From Bryobacteraceae bacterium (GTDB taxonomy: Bacteria; Acidobacteriota; Terriglobia; Bryobacterales; Bryobacteraceae), in the NCBI GenBank assembly GCA_947458745.1, contig CANGYQ010000002.1, positions 124,001 to 188,000 on the forward strand: DNA of 64,000 nt. The letters run 5' to 3'. Under the pieces are notes generated by a model that made no database searches, was not told where the DNA came from, and was given only the letters and a program-made list of their open reading frames with translations. How positions within the stretch are numbered: the first letter of the stretch is position 1; every line of letters starts with the position of its first letter. Shown in pieces: positions 54,050-63,223 of this stretch. A program made the position numbers and the translations under genes.

Positions 54050-54756
54050 GGGTTTCACGAGAGAATAGCATTGAACGCTTGCGGATTACGATCTCCAAAG
54101 AAAATTACCTGAAAGCCATTGCGGAAGCAGAGGCCGAGGGCGAAGCCGTGATTGCGGCGACGCTGAAGCGTTGGCTGCGCGTATCGGCACCGGCGGTCAC
54201 CATGGCCACCCGTCGCCTGGTGCGCGATGGTTTGATCCACGTGGCCCCCAATGGCCACATCACGCTCACCACCGCTGGTGCTGATATCGCCAACCGCTTG
54301 CTCTACCGGCACCATCTGATTGAGCGCATGTTGGCCGAGGTGTTCGGCATGGAGTGGTACAAGATCCATGACGAAGCCGAGCAGATGGAGCATGCCATCA
54401 GTGCCGATTTTGAGCGGTTGCTCGACGAGAAGCTGGGTGGGGCCGGCCCCTGCCCGCATGGCAGTCCGCTGCAGTTGGAAACAGCGGCTCAGCGCCGGGC
54501 GCGAGGGCTAAAGCCGCTGGTGGAGTTGAACGGGCGCGGCGTCGTCGAGTATGTGTTTGAGCGGGACCGGCCGTTGCTGGAGTATCTCGACGGGTTGGGC
54601 ATCCGGCCGCACGGCAGCGTGGAGAATCGGGGCCCCGCCACCGGGTTGGAAGCGAGGACCGTTCGCGGTCTAACCGCCGTTGAGGTGATGGTGGAAGGGG
54701 AACTGCGGTCTGTTGATCCCGCCGCCGCTCACCGCGTCTGGGTCCGTCCGGTTTAA
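54040..54756 (+). CDS. DtxR/MntR-family metal-dependent regulator
   Basis: 238 residues from GTG 54040; a TTG at 54079 would start it at LRITISKENYLKAI, nearer the usual family start. Winged helix-turn-helix at about 15-75 (KRWLRVSAPAVTMATRRLVRDGLI, GHITLTTAGADIANRLLYRHHLIERML), metal-binding/dimerisation domain at about 76-150 (MEWYKIHDEAEQMEHAIS, GPCPHGSPL), then a C-terminal SH3-like FeoA-type domain (about 165-235). Such proteins repress uptake genes when Mn2+ or Fe2+ is plentiful. If GTG is used, it overlaps the divergent peptidase start by 10 bp. Confidence 0.85.
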   Translation: MTAWVSRENSIERLRITISKENYLKAIAEAEAEGEAVIAATLKRWLRVSAPAVTMATRRLVRDGLIHVAPNGHITLTTAGADIANRLLYRHHLIERMLAEVFGMEWYKIHDEAEQMEHAISADFERLLDEKLGGAGPCPHGSPLQLETAAQRRARGLKPLVELNGRGVVEYVFERDRPLLEYLDGLGIRPHGSVENRGPATGLEARTVRGLTAVEVMVEGELRSVDPAAAHRVWVRPV

Positions 54757-54768
54757 GGCAGAAACCGG

Positions 54769-55719
54769 TCAGGCCGGGACCAGCGAGGAGAAGTATTCGA
54801 TGGTCAAAGCCATGCCTTCGTCGAAGGGAACCTGGGGTTCCCAATCCAACACTTGCTTGGCCCGGGTGATGTCCGGGCGCCGCCGCTTGGGGTCGTCCTG
54901 GGGCAGTGGCCGGAAGACGATGCGGGACTGGGTTCCGGTCTTGGCCTGGATGGATTCTGCAAACTGGAGCATCGTCATTTCGGCGGGATTGCCCAGGTTC
55001 ACCGGCTCATGGAAACCGGAATGCATCAGCCGGATCAGCCCTTCCACCAGATCACTGACGTAGCAGAAGCTCCGCGTCTGGCTGCCGTCGCCAAACACGG
55101 TCAGGGCTTCGCCCCGGAGCGCCTGGTCCACAAACGCCGGAACCACGCGGCCATCATTCAGGGCCATACGTGGGCCGTAGGTATTGAATATGCGGGCAAT
55201 GGCGGTCCTTACACCGTGCACGCGGTGATAGGCCATGGTAATCGCTTCGGCAAAGCGCTTGGATTCGTCGTAGCAGGAGCGTGGGCCGATCGAATTCACA
55301 TTGCCCCAGTACTGCTCCGTTTGCGGATGCTCCAGCGGATCGCCGTACACTTCGCTGGTGGAGGTAACCAGAAACGCCGCCCGGCAGCGCCGAGCCACTT
55401 CCAGCAGATTGCGGGTGGCCGTGGAACCGGTTTCCAGCGTCTCCAGCGGATACTTCAAGTAGTCCACCGGACTGGCCAATGACGCCAGGTGCCAGACATA
55501 CTCAAACTGCTCCGCCGCGATGCCCGCATCCCAGCCCGGCTGCGTCACATCCGCCTGGATGAAGCGGAACTGTGGATGGCCGTCGAGTTGCCGGAGATTG
55601 TCCGGCGAACCCGTGATGAAGTTATCCACCGCAACCACGGAATGCCCCGCGCCCATCAGCCGATCACAAAGATGAGAGCCAATAAATCCAGCTGCGCCGG
55701 CCACTAGGTGCAATGACAT
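54769..55719 (-). CDS. NAD-dependent epimerase/dehydratase, UDP-glucuronate decarboxylase (UDP-xylose synthase)-like
   Basis: 316 residues, a full short-chain extended SDR. Motifs: GAAGFIGSHL (NAD-binding GxxGxxG), DNFITGS, WHLASLASP, TSTSEVYGDP and YDESKR (catalytic Tyr-Lys), RIFNTYGPRM, GDGSQTRSFCYVSDLV. This series is typical of UXS-type enzymes, which convert UDP-glucuronate to UDP-xylose; related dTDP-glucose dehydratases cannot be fully excluded. It supplies precursors for surface polysaccharide. No other nucleotide-sugar genes are adjacent. Confidence 0.88.
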   Translation of the reverse strand: MSLHLVAGAAGFIGSHLCDRLMGAGHSVVAVDNFITGSPDNLRQLDGHPQFRFIQADVTQPGWDAGIAAEQFEYVWHLASLASPVDYLKYPLETLETGSTATRNLLEVARRCRAAFLVTSTSEVYGDPLEHPQTEQYWGNVNSIGPRSCYDESKRFAEAITMAYHRVHGVRTAIARIFNTYGPRMALNDGRVVPAFVDQALRGEALTVFGDGSQTRSFCYVSDLVEGLIRLMHSGFHEPVNLGNPAEMTMLQFAESIQAKTGTQSRIVFRPLPQDDPKRRRPDITRAKQVLDWEPQVPFDEGMALTIEYFSSLVPA

Positions 55720-55857
55720 GAAGATTCCAACCTTCTCATCATACCGTCATCCGCTTTGGCTTCAATCTTCTGCCGGCACCTGAGCGGACCTCGAGAGAAC
55801 ACCCCACTCCCTGCATCAGGCATGGGCCACCCCGCCGGAAACAGTATTGTAGAAGAT

Positions 55858-57720
55858 ATGGTTCAACCGCACTGGGCGGAAATTCTTTTCCTTTCCGCCA
55901 TCCTCGTCACCTCCGTAAGCCTTTTCTGGCGGCGCTTTCAGCCGATGCTGAAAAATATTCTGGCGTCGAAGAAGGACGGCGAGTTTGTGCTGGCACCCGT
56001 CGGACGCCGCGTCTGGGAGTTCGTCTGGGAAGTGATGCTCCAAGCCAAAGTGATCCAGCAGCGCCCGTTGCCGGGCATTGCCCACGCATTTGTCTTCTGG
56101 GGTTTCTGCGCCTTTGGCGTCATCACCGTGGACCACATCGGCAAGGGCTTCGGCTTCCCGCTGCTGAATCCGGAGAGCTTCTTCGGCCGCTTCTACTTTC
56201 TGCTGGCTTCACTGTTTGCGGTGATGGTGATGATCTCCATCACCGGCCTGGCGGTGCGCCGTTTTCTGGTCAGGCCGAAATGGCTGGGTGAGAAGGTCTC
56301 CTGGGAGAGCGGCTTCATCTCGTTCTTGATCTTCACTCTGATGTGGACCTATCTGGCCGACTACGCGCTGCCCACTCATGACGGGCCGACGGTGGCCGGG
56401 CGCGTTTTGTGGTGGCTGCACACGGCGGCGTTGTTTATCTTCCTGCCGCTGATTCCGCACACCAAGCACCTGCACTTGCTGTTGAGCCCATTCACGGTCT
56501 TCCTGCGGCGTGATGGCTTCTCGAAGATCCCCAAGCTGGATGGTGATGAAGATTTCGGTCTGTTGACGGGTAAGGACCTGACGCAAATCGTCTCGCTGCA
56601 AGCGTATTCCTGCGTCGAGTGCGGCCGTTGCACAGAGCATTGTCCGGCGCACAACACGGGCAAGGCGCTGAACCCCAAGGAGATCATCCTGGGCTTGCGC
56701 GGCTATCTGAATGAGTTCGGGCCCGCCAGTGAAGAAACGCTGATGGGCAAGTACGAATCGCAGGAGGCGGCCTTCCAGTGCACCAGTTGCGGTGCGTGCG
56801 AGTTCCAGTGCCCGGTGGGCATTCAGCACCTGCCCGTCATCGTCGGCCTGCGCCGCGGCGCGGTGAACACGGGCGAATGGGAAGACGACTACGGCAACAA
56901 GCTGTTCTTGAACCTGGAGCGCAACGGCAACCCGCTGGGCATGTCTTCCGGCGAGCGCGACAAATTCATCGCCAAGCAGGAATTGCCGCTCTATGACGGC
57001 ACGCAGGAATACTGCTTGTGGTTGGGCTGCATGGGCTCCTATGACCCCAAGGGCCGCGAGATTGTCTCGTCGCTGGTGCAGGTGATGCGCCACTTGAATG
57101 TCACCTTCGGCGTGCTGAAGAAAGAACGCTGCACCGGTGACGCCGCGCGCCGTCTGGGGAATGACTTGGCGTTTGGCCAGTTGGCTGAACAGAACCTCGA
57201 AAACATCCGCGCCGCCAAGCCCAAGAAGATCGTCTCCATCTGCCCGCACTGCGTCCGCACGATGACCGAGGATTGGAAAGAGTTCGGCGAAACGCCCAAC
57301 GTCGAACACCACAGCGAGTTCCTACACCGCTACCAGGACAAGCTGCCCGCGAACAAGTCGACCGAAACCGTGGTCTACCACGACCCCTGCTACCTGGGCC
57401 GCTATCGCGATGTCTACGATGAGCCGCGCGCCGTCGCCGGCTTGGGCGGCACCGTCATTGACCCGCCACGCGCCCGCGAACGCAGCTTCTGCTGTGGTGC
57501 GGGCGGTGGCTTGGCCTTCCTGGGTGAAGAACATGGCGACCGCGTCAGCGAAACCCGCGCGAAGGAACTGGTGACCACCGGAGCCACCACCGTGGCCGCC
57601 GCTTGCCCGTTCTGCAATACGATGTTCCGCGATGCGCTGGTGCAGGTCGGCGGGGCGAACCCGCCCCAACTGCTCGACATTGCGCAGATCGCCGCGGCTT
57701 CCCTGCCGCCCAAGAACTAG
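55858..57720 (+). CDS. EtfD-like membrane Fe-S oxidoreductase (NarI-like + HdrD-like)
   Basis: 620 residues from ATG 55858. N-terminal membrane part with about five helices and His residues (NarI-like, about 1-210), two [4Fe-4S] ferredoxin motifs ([14 protein letters not shown] near 251, [14 protein letters not shown] near 307), then two CCG domains (CLWLGC near 387, [26 protein letters not shown] near 543, CPFC) that hold heterodisulfide-reductase-type clusters. In mycobacteria and others such EtfD proteins pass electrons from electron-transfer flavoprotein to menaquinone in fatty-acid oxidation. No etfBA genes are in the window. Confidence 0.87.
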   Translation: MVQPHWAEILFLSAILVTSVSLFWRRFQPMLKNILASKKDGEFVLAPVGRRVWEFVWEVMLQAKVIQQRPLPGIAHAFVFWGFCAFGVITVDHIGKGFGFPLLNPESFFGRFYFLLASLFAVMVMISITGLAVRRFLVRPKWLGEKVSWESGFISFLIFTLMWTYLADYALPTHDGPTVAGRVLWWLHTAALFIFLPLIPHTKHLHLLLSPFTVFLRRDGFSKIPKLDGDEDFGLLTGKDLTQIVSLQAYSCVECGRCTEHCPAHNTGKALNPKEIILGLRGYLNEFGPASEETLMGKYESQEAAFQCTSCGACEFQCPVGIQHLPVIVGLRRGAVNTGEWEDDYGNKLFLNLERNGNPLGMSSGERDKFIAKQELPLYDGTQEYCLWLGCMGSYDPKGREIVSSLVQVMRHLNVTFGVLKKERCTGDAARRLGNDLAFGQLAEQNLENIRAAKPKKIVSICPHCVRTMTEDWKEFGETPNVEHHSEFLHRYQDKLPANKSTETVVYHDPCYLGRYRDVYDEPRAVAGLGGTVIDPPRARERSFCCGAGGGLAFLGEEHGDRVSETRAKELVTTGATTVAAACPFCNTMFRDALVQVGGANPPQLLDIAQIAAASLPPKN

Positions 57721-57736
57721 GGCGGCGGTAACGCGG

Positions 57737-58219
57737 ATGGCCGCCAAAACCAATGCTTGCCGCTTGCTCGATCAACTGGGCATCGGCTATGAGTTACGCG
57801 AGTACGAAGTAGACCCCGCCGATCTGGCGGCAGAGACCGTCGCGGCCAAAATCGGCTTGCCACCGGAGCAGGTCTTCAAGACGCTGGTGGCGCGGGGAGA
57901 TCGCGAAGGGGTCTGCTTAGCGGTCGTGCCGGGCAACGCCCAGCTCGACCTGAAAGCGCTGGCGCGGGCCACGGGCGACCGCAAGATCGACACCGTGGCG
58001 CTGAACGAAGTGCTGCCCCTCACGGGCTACATCCGCGGTGGGGTCACCGCACTCGGCGGCAAGAAGGACTACCCCGTCTGGCTAGATGAAACGGCCATCC
58101 TGTTCGACGTCATTTCCATCTCCGCTGGACAGCGCGGGTTGCAAATCCTGATCGCCCCGGACGACTATTGCCGCGCGGTCAGCGCGCAGTATGCGGCGAT
58201 CGCCAAGGCAAAAGACTAG
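57737..58219 (+). CDS. ybaK: YbaK/EbsC-type Cys-tRNA(Pro) deacylase
   Basis: 160 residues. [74 protein letters not shown] and [13 protein letters not shown] are standard for YbaK, including the conserved lysine in VFKTLV. It removes wrongly attached Cys from tRNA-Pro. The frame extends upstream into the previous gene; ATG 57737 is 16 bp after that stop and matches the family length. Confidence 0.92.
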   Translation: MAAKTNACRLLDQLGIGYELREYEVDPADLAAETVAAKIGLPPEQVFKTLVARGDREGVCLAVVPGNAQLDLKALARATGDRKIDTVALNEVLPLTGYIRGGVTALGGKKDYPVWLDETAILFDVISISAGQRGLQILIAPDDYCRAVSAQYAAIAKAKD

Positions 58220-58279
58220 CAGGCTGGTGCAAGTAGCCTGGAAACCACTTGCTGACGCGCGCGGCTCAGCACAAAAGCG

Positions 58280-58924
58280 TCACCGCTCGAAGGTTAACGT
58301 GACCGTCCCCGCGGCGCCCGTGTAGATCAGCTCCACCTGCCGGATCCCTTCGTCTTTCCCGCGATAGGGGAAAAACACTAAGCCAGCCTGCGGCAACTCA
58401 CGTTCGCCTTCGGCCAACACCGCCTTGGTCACCTTCAACTCCATCGCCCGGCGCAGCGGAAACGGCATCTTCGGTGGCAGCGGCTTAGGATCGTTGGCCC
58501 CTCCTCCGCCGCCCCCGCTGACGCCACCCTTCGACTTCCCTTCTTCGGCCGAAACCGGCGGCTGCCACTCCGGGTCCTTTAGCGATTTCAGGGCCATCCC
58601 AAACGGCGTCGCTGGCGTCGGCATCTTCTTCCCATTGACCCGCAGCGAGAAGTCTTCCCAGGTCAGCTTCAGTTTCGCTTCGGGCTTCCCGTAGAAGGCC
58701 ACCTCGATGGCCACATAGTCTTCATTGGTGAAGGTCCCGCCTGGTGTGGGCACCGCATGGCCCACAAAATCGGCCGCAATCGTCACGCCACCCACCTCAG
58801 CCTTGGCCTGATAATCCTCGGCCCCGGCACGAGCCGGCACTCCATGCACTTCACCCGGCACCTGCGCGCACAAATGCATAGCCCAAGTTCCGCTAATGGC
58901 CAACGCCAGTCCTAAAAGTCGCAT
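58280..58924 (-). CDS. Secreted protein of unknown function
   Basis: 214 residues from ATG 58924, which opens a signal peptide (RLLGLALAISGTWAMHLCAQ). Two beta-rich parts are separated by a Gly-rich linker (GGVSGGGGGGAND, near 140-155): the first contains FTNEDYVAIEVAFYGK and LTWEDFSLRVNGKK, typical of immunoglobulin-like domains that describe reference properties ('DUF4352-like' pattern); the second ends in a beta strand. I cannot name a family. It is divergent from pilT with 55 bp between the start codons and convergent with ybaK. Confidence 0.6.
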   Translation of the reverse strand: MRLLGLALAISGTWAMHLCAQVPGEVHGVPARAGAEDYQAKAEVGGVTIAADFVGHAVPTPGGTFTNEDYVAIEVAFYGKPEAKLKLTWEDFSLRVNGKKMPTPATPFGMALKSLKDPEWQPPVSAEEGKSKGGVSGGGGGGANDPKPLPPKMPFPLRRAMELKVTKAVLAEGERELPQAGLVFFPYRGKDEGIRQVELIYTGAAGTVTLTFER

Positions 58925-58979
58925 ACCCTGATTCTCGCGTGATCCCGCCCAATGGATCAAGCCACTACACTAGCAACAG

Positions 58980-60128
58980 ATGGCGGACTACCAGCGCGAA
59001 CTCAACCAGATCGTGGCCGAGTTGAACCGCGCGTCGTCGCGGGAAACCACCGGCAAGGTGCCCTCCAGCAGTGCCGCCTTATCCGAGTTGCTGGAACTGG
59101 CGGTGCAGCAGGACTCCTCTGACATCCTGCTGGTCTCGGGCGCTCCGGCAGCGTTGCGGCGCCGGGGGAAGATGTGCGTGGTGCCTGGGGCCGCCCTGAC
59201 CGACGCCGACATCCAGCGCCTTGTGCTACCGTTGCTGACACCCGGCGAATACGCGACGCTGCAGAAGGAGAAGTCCGTAGATCTAGCCTTTGATTCCGGC
59301 TCCACGGGCCGCTTTCGCGCCAACGTGCATTACCAGCGCGGCACGCTAGCGTGCTGTATCCGGCTGCTGCCCCGCACCATCCCCACGCTCGAGGATCTGC
59401 ACCTGCCGGACACACTGGACCGGCTGGCCAACTTGCGCCAAGGCCTGGTGCTGGTGACGGGGCCCACCGGCTGCGGCAAGACGTCCACGCTGGCCGCCCT
59501 AGTGGACCGCATCAACGACCGGCGCGAGTGCCACATCGTCACCATTGAAGAGCCGGTGGAGTACGTGCACGCCAATCGCTCCGCCATCATTGAGCAGATC
59601 GAAGTGGGCCGCGACACGCCCGCCTTCCTGAACTCGCTGCGCAGCATCCTGCGCCAGTCGCCCGACGTCATCCTGATTGGCGAAATGCGGGACCCCGAAA
59701 CCATCGCCACCGCGCTGACGGCCGCCGAAACCGGGCATCTGGTGCTCTCCACGCTGCACACCAACGACACCGCGCAGGCGGTCTCGCGCATCCTGGACGT
59801 CTTCCCCTCCTCGCACCAATCACAGATCCGGTTGCAGCTTTCGCTAGCCTTATCCGCCGTCATCGCCCAGCAACTGGTGCCGAGCGTCGACGGTAAATCC
59901 CGCTACCCGGCGCTGGAAATCATGATGGCCACTGACGCGGTGCGGAACCTGATCCGCCAAGGGCAGGATCAGCAGTTACGGTCCCAGTTGACGATCGGGC
60001 GGGCGGCGGGGATGAACACGATGGAGCAATCCTTGGCCGAACTGACACGCTCCGGCAAGATCTCAAGAGAAGTGGCGCTGTCGCACGGCTACCGGGTGGA
60101 TGATTTGCGGGGGCTGCTGGCGGTTTAG
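58980..60128 (+). CDS. pilT: Type IV pilus retraction ATPase PilT
   Basis: 382 residues. An N-terminal PAS-like domain (about 30-130) is followed by a RecA-like ATPase: Walker A GPTGCGKTST (near residues 161-170), the Asp box IVTIEEPVEY, VILIGEMRDPET (Walker B, near 230) and a His box LSTLHTNDTAQA. PilT/PilU hexamers depolymerise type IV pili for twitching. Which of the two cannot be told: the AIRNLIR-type C-terminal motif typical of PilT appears here as AVRNLIRQGQ. No other pil genes are present, so this is a satellite copy. Confidence 0.9.
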   Translation: MADYQRELNQIVAELNRASSRETTGKVPSSSAALSELLELAVQQDSSDILLVSGAPAALRRRGKMCVVPGAALTDADIQRLVLPLLTPGEYATLQKEKSVDLAFDSGSTGRFRANVHYQRGTLACCIRLLPRTIPTLEDLHLPDTLDRLANLRQGLVLVTGPTGCGKTSTLAALVDRINDRRECHIVTIEEPVEYVHANRSAIIEQIEVGRDTPAFLNSLRSILRQSPDVILIGEMRDPETIATALTAAETGHLVLSTLHTNDTAQAVSRILDVFPSSHQSQIRLQLSLALSAVIAQQLVPSVDGKSRYPALEIMMATDAVRNLIRQGQDQQLRSQLTIGRAAGMNTMEQSLAELTRSGKISREVALSHGYRVDDLRGLLAV

Positions 60129-60144
60129 GCAGACTAATCTTCAA

Positions 60145-60220
60145 CGCTTAGACCCATGCGTCAGCTTGGGGCCTGTGCGGAAATTCGGAACAGCCCCAAG
60201 CTGACGCATGGGTCTAGGCG
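60145..60220. repeat. Long perfect inverted repeat after pilT
   Basis: Arms 60145-60172 and 60193-60220 (28 nt, one mismatch; 24 nt perfect, core GACCCATGCGTCAGCTTGGG) are separated by a 20-nt loop. The arms are longer than a usual terminator, so this may be a mobile palindromic element. It lies between convergent genes. Confidence 0.75.
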
Positions 60221-60230
60221 AACCGTCCAG

Positions 60231-60259
60231 GAATCGGGGAAGCTGAGCCTCCCCGATTC
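60231..60259. terminator. Second hairpin between pilT and the isomerase gene
   Basis: GAATCGGGGA (60231-60240) and TCCCCGATTC (60250-60259) form a perfect 10-bp stem with a 9-nt loop, immediately after the long inverted repeat. It may act as a bidirectional terminator or be part of the same repeat unit. Confidence 0.55.
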
Positions 60260-60282
60260 GCAGTGACTATGAGACCAAACGC

Positions 60283-61332
60283 TTAGCCCAAGCCCAAAAT
60301 GCGGCGGTTGCGCTTGGCGTCGGTGGCGGCGCCGGCGAAATCGTCGAAGGCCTTGGTGGGCACGTCGATCAGGTGCGAAGCGATGAACGGAGCACCTTCG
60401 GCCGCCCCCTGCACGCTGTCCTTGAAGCAGCATTCCCATTCGAGCACGGCCCAGCCCTTGTAGCCGGCCGCCGTCATGCGGGAGAAGACCTGCTTGAAGT
60501 CCACCTGCCCATCGCCCAGCGAACGGAAGCGGCCCGGGCGGCCGGTCCAGCCTTGGAAGCCGCCGTAGACGCCGCTCTTGGCCGACGGGCGATACTCAGC
60601 ATCCTTCACGTGGAACGCCTTGATACGCGGGCCGTAGGCATCGATGAAGCCGACGTAGTCCAGGCACTGGAGCACGAAGTGCGACGGGTCGTAGTTGATG
60701 TTGACGCGCGGGTGGTTGCCGGTGGCTTCGAGGAACATCTCAAAGGTGGAGCCATCGAAGACATCTTCGCCGGGGTGGAGCTCATACGCGAAGTCGATGC
60801 CGTTGGCATCGGCATAGTTGAGAATCGGAATCCAGCGCTTGGCCAGCTCCTTGAAGCCTTCCTCGACAAAGCCCGCCGGGCGCTGCGGCCAGGGGTAGAT
60901 GTAAGGCCACAGCAGCGCGCCGGTGAACGACGGCGTGACGGTGAGGCCCATGTTCTTGGACGCCTTGATGACGTACTTCAACTGCTGCACCGCCCACTTG
61001 GCGCGCTCCTTCGGGTTGCCGTGCACAGCGGCCGGGGCAAAGGCGTCGAACATCTCGTCATAGGCCGGATGGGCGGCTACGAGCTGGCCTTGCAGGTGAG
61101 AAGCCAGCTCCGTAATCACGAGACCGTTCGTTTGACCCTTGATGTCATCGCAGTAAGTCTTCGACTCGGAGGCCTTCTTGATGTCGAGCAAACGCCCGTC
61201 CCAACTGGGCACTTGCACGCCCTTATAGCCGAGGCTGCTCACCCATTCGGTGATATTCGGCAGTGTGTTGTAGGGGGCGGTATCGCCCATGAACTGCGCC
61301 AGGAAAATGGCGGGACCTTGAATTTGAGGCAT
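60283..61332 (-). CDS. Sugar phosphate isomerase/epimerase-like TIM-barrel protein
   Basis: 349 residues, no leader. AP-endonuclease-2/xylose-isomerase-type barrel: GYKGVQVPSWDG, ITELASHLQGQLVAAHP, FAYELHPGEDVFDG, VNINYDPSHFVLQCLDY, KAFHVKDAEYRP and AVLEWECCFKD carry the usual Glu, Asp and His metal ligands. Its closest relatives by pattern are inosose-isomerase or sugar-epimerase-like proteins commonly paired with Gfo/Idh/MocA oxidoreductases; here it is alone. Start ATG 61332. Confidence 0.87.
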   Translation of the reverse strand: MPQIQGPAIFLAQFMGDTAPYNTLPNITEWVSSLGYKGVQVPSWDGRLLDIKKASESKTYCDDIKGQTNGLVITELASHLQGQLVAAHPAYDEMFDAFAPAAVHGNPKERAKWAVQQLKYVIKASKNMGLTVTPSFTGALLWPYIYPWPQRPAGFVEEGFKELAKRWIPILNYADANGIDFAYELHPGEDVFDGSTFEMFLEATGNHPRVNINYDPSHFVLQCLDYVGFIDAYGPRIKAFHVKDAEYRPSAKSGVYGGFQGWTGRPGRFRSLGDGQVDFKQVFSRMTAAGYKGWAVLEWECCFKDSVQGAAEGAPFIASHLIDVPTKAFDDFAGAATDAKRNRRILGLG

Positions 61333-61384
61333 ACGGCATCATCTTATGCGAAATCGCGTGCCGTTCGAGAGCGCCCGGCGAAAA

Positions 61385-62157
61385 TTATGGCTTCAAGTCC
61401 GAAAGCTTCTTGGCGAGGTCGTCACCATAGAAGCGGTCCCAGCTGCCGTACATGGCATTGGGCAGGATGAACCAACGGTCGCCAAACAGGGCGCCGTATT
61501 GCTCCATCTGCTTCTGTCGCGCCTCGGGCGTGGTGGCGGCGGTGACGAAGTCGTTCAGGTCGTCCCCGATCAGCAGCAGCAAGCGGTACATTCCTGCTAC
61601 CTCGCTGCGGCGGGGAGATTTGTCGGATGTGTCGGTGCGGCAAATCGGCACCCCGGGAATTCCCCGCGCCTGAATGTTCTTGCGCGTGGGATCGGATGCA
61701 TCCCCGCTGCATTGCCGGTTGGTGATGTAGTAACCATGACGCCGCGCATCCGGGCATAGCGCAAAAACTCCCGTGCGCCCGGCACCAGCCCAGCTCGCGA
61801 CTCCATCACCCACTTCTCCCAGGTCTCCTCGGTGAAGCGCTGTCCGGCTTTGGCCAACGGCGCGCGATAGGGGGAGTTGTCGAGCACCGTCTCGTCGAGA
61901 TCAAGAATGACCGCGGGCGGTTGGGGCTGCGCACCGATGTAGTTTGCCTCCAGCGCCGCCACCCAATGCGGCGTGGCCAGCGCTCGATCCAGCGCCGCCC
62001 GGGCGGCCACATAGACTTGCCGCGTACTGGCTTGATACTCAACACTCGTCTGCGTCCACAGCACAGCATCCACACTTTCGTAGGTCTTCGAAGTGGCGGG
62101 GGCCTGGGCCGCCGCGGACAGAGCGGCCAGAGTCAGGGCAAGGAAGAATCTGCTCAT
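61385..62157 (-). pseudogene. HAD-family acid phosphatase (class B-like), interrupted by a frameshift
   Basis: Reading from ATG 62157, a signal peptide (RFFLALTLAALSAAAQ) is followed by the HAD motif VILDLDETVLDNSPY (nucleophile Asp) and FLRYARMRGVMV; at about 61733 one base is missing, and the next frame continues YYITNRQC, then DPTRKNIQARGIPGVP, LLLIGDDLNDF and PNAMYGSWDR to a stop at 61385. Together they make a complete acid phosphatase/e(P4)-type 5'-nucleotidase of about 257 residues. The gene is either a recent pseudogene or the sequence has a one-base error. Without the shift it would be a secreted phosphatase. Confidence 0.8.
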
Positions 62158-62200
62158 GCCCCTATTCGAACTTGGCCGGCATTCCAACACGAACGGGGAG

Positions 62201-63172
62201 TTAGTAAGCCCGGATGCGGTGGTCCGTAAACGTGAGGTGCGGCACTGGTGTCGACTTGGGCATGTGGCAACTGACGCAATCCGGCTTGCACTGCGCGGCG
62301 CGGCGCAACTTGGACCCCGTGCCTTCGTGGCAGCCCACGCACTTGGCGTCGTAGAAGGCCGCCTTCTGGCGTTGCGGGGCGTCGTGGGCGTCGTGGCAGG
62401 TCAGGCAGCTCAGCTTGCCGGACTTTTGGAAGCAGTTGCTGGCCATCAAGCCTACCGGCTGGAAGCGTACCGAGAGCGGATCATCCAGTTCCGGCTCGCG
62501 CGACGCATTCTGAGCGGGCGGCGTGCGGTGGCATTCGCCGCAGATCAGCACCTGCTGGCGGGCAGGAAAGCGCCCCGGGTTCAGAACATTCTTGGCGGTG
62601 GGAGCCTTCACGTGCGCCGCCCCGGGGCCGTGGCAGCGCTCGCACTGAACTCCGGGCGTCATCTGCTTCAAGTCCGGACCGGTCGCATCGTCGCCCGGCT
62701 GAACACCCGTCGCATGGCAGCCAAAGCAACGGCGCGCATCGGCCACGGACTGCCGCACACCCAGCGCGTCTTCGAGCGTCGCGGGCGGCGAGCGGCGATG
62801 TCCGGGTGTGAAGTCGGCGGTCTTCGAATCGAGGTAGTAGGTCAGCCGGTGCTCCACCCAACGGCCCTCGCGCTGGCCGACATAGGTGATGCCGTAGAGG
62901 CCGGAGCCGAAAGCCCAATCAAATACCGCCTGCATCGATTGGCCTCCCTTGGTGATCTCGACCCGATTACCGGCAGGATAGCGGTAGCGAGTGCCATTGG
63001 CTTCGGCGCGGGTCAGCCCCTGCAGGTGGTCAGCCACAGCCGCCGGCCGCAGAGCCCGCCCATGCCCGGACCGCGCATGGCGTTCCAGCTCACCCGCGTG
63101 GCAGGGCGCGCACGCGGCATTGCCGACGGGTTGGGCTACCCAGAGTTGCCAAAGGAAGAGAGCCGCGTGCAT
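62201..63172 (-). CDS. Seven-heme c-type cytochrome, secreted
   Basis: 323 residues with a short hydrophobic N-terminus (ALFLWQLWVAQPVG) as signal peptide. Seven CxxCH motifs: CAPCH, CFGCH, CERCH, CGECH, CLTCH, CVGCH and CVSCH. The layout (HAGELERHARSGHG near the first heme, CERCHGPGAAHV, CLTCHDAHD) is that of the cytochrome c554/NapC-like doubled-heme proteins found in Acidobacteria, Planctomycetes and metal- or nitrogen-cycling bacteria. The substrate or electron partner is not visible. Divergent genes: none adjacent. Confidence 0.9.
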   Translation of the reverse strand: MHAALFLWQLWVAQPVGNAACAPCHAGELERHARSGHGRALRPAAVADHLQGLTRAEANGTRYRYPAGNRVEITKGGQSMQAVFDWAFGSGLYGITYVGQREGRWVEHRLTYYLDSKTADFTPGHRRSPPATLEDALGVRQSVADARRCFGCHATGVQPGDDATGPDLKQMTPGVQCERCHGPGAAHVKAPTAKNVLNPGRFPARQQVLICGECHRTPPAQNASREPELDDPLSVRFQPVGLMASNCFQKSGKLSCLTCHDAHDAPQRQKAAFYDAKCVGCHEGTGSKLRRAAQCKPDCVSCHMPKSTPVPHLTFTDHRIRAY

Positions 63173-63223
63173 GGCCGATCCAATGTTAGCTTGCTGGCAC
63201 CAGCGAACCCCTCGGCACGGTGC

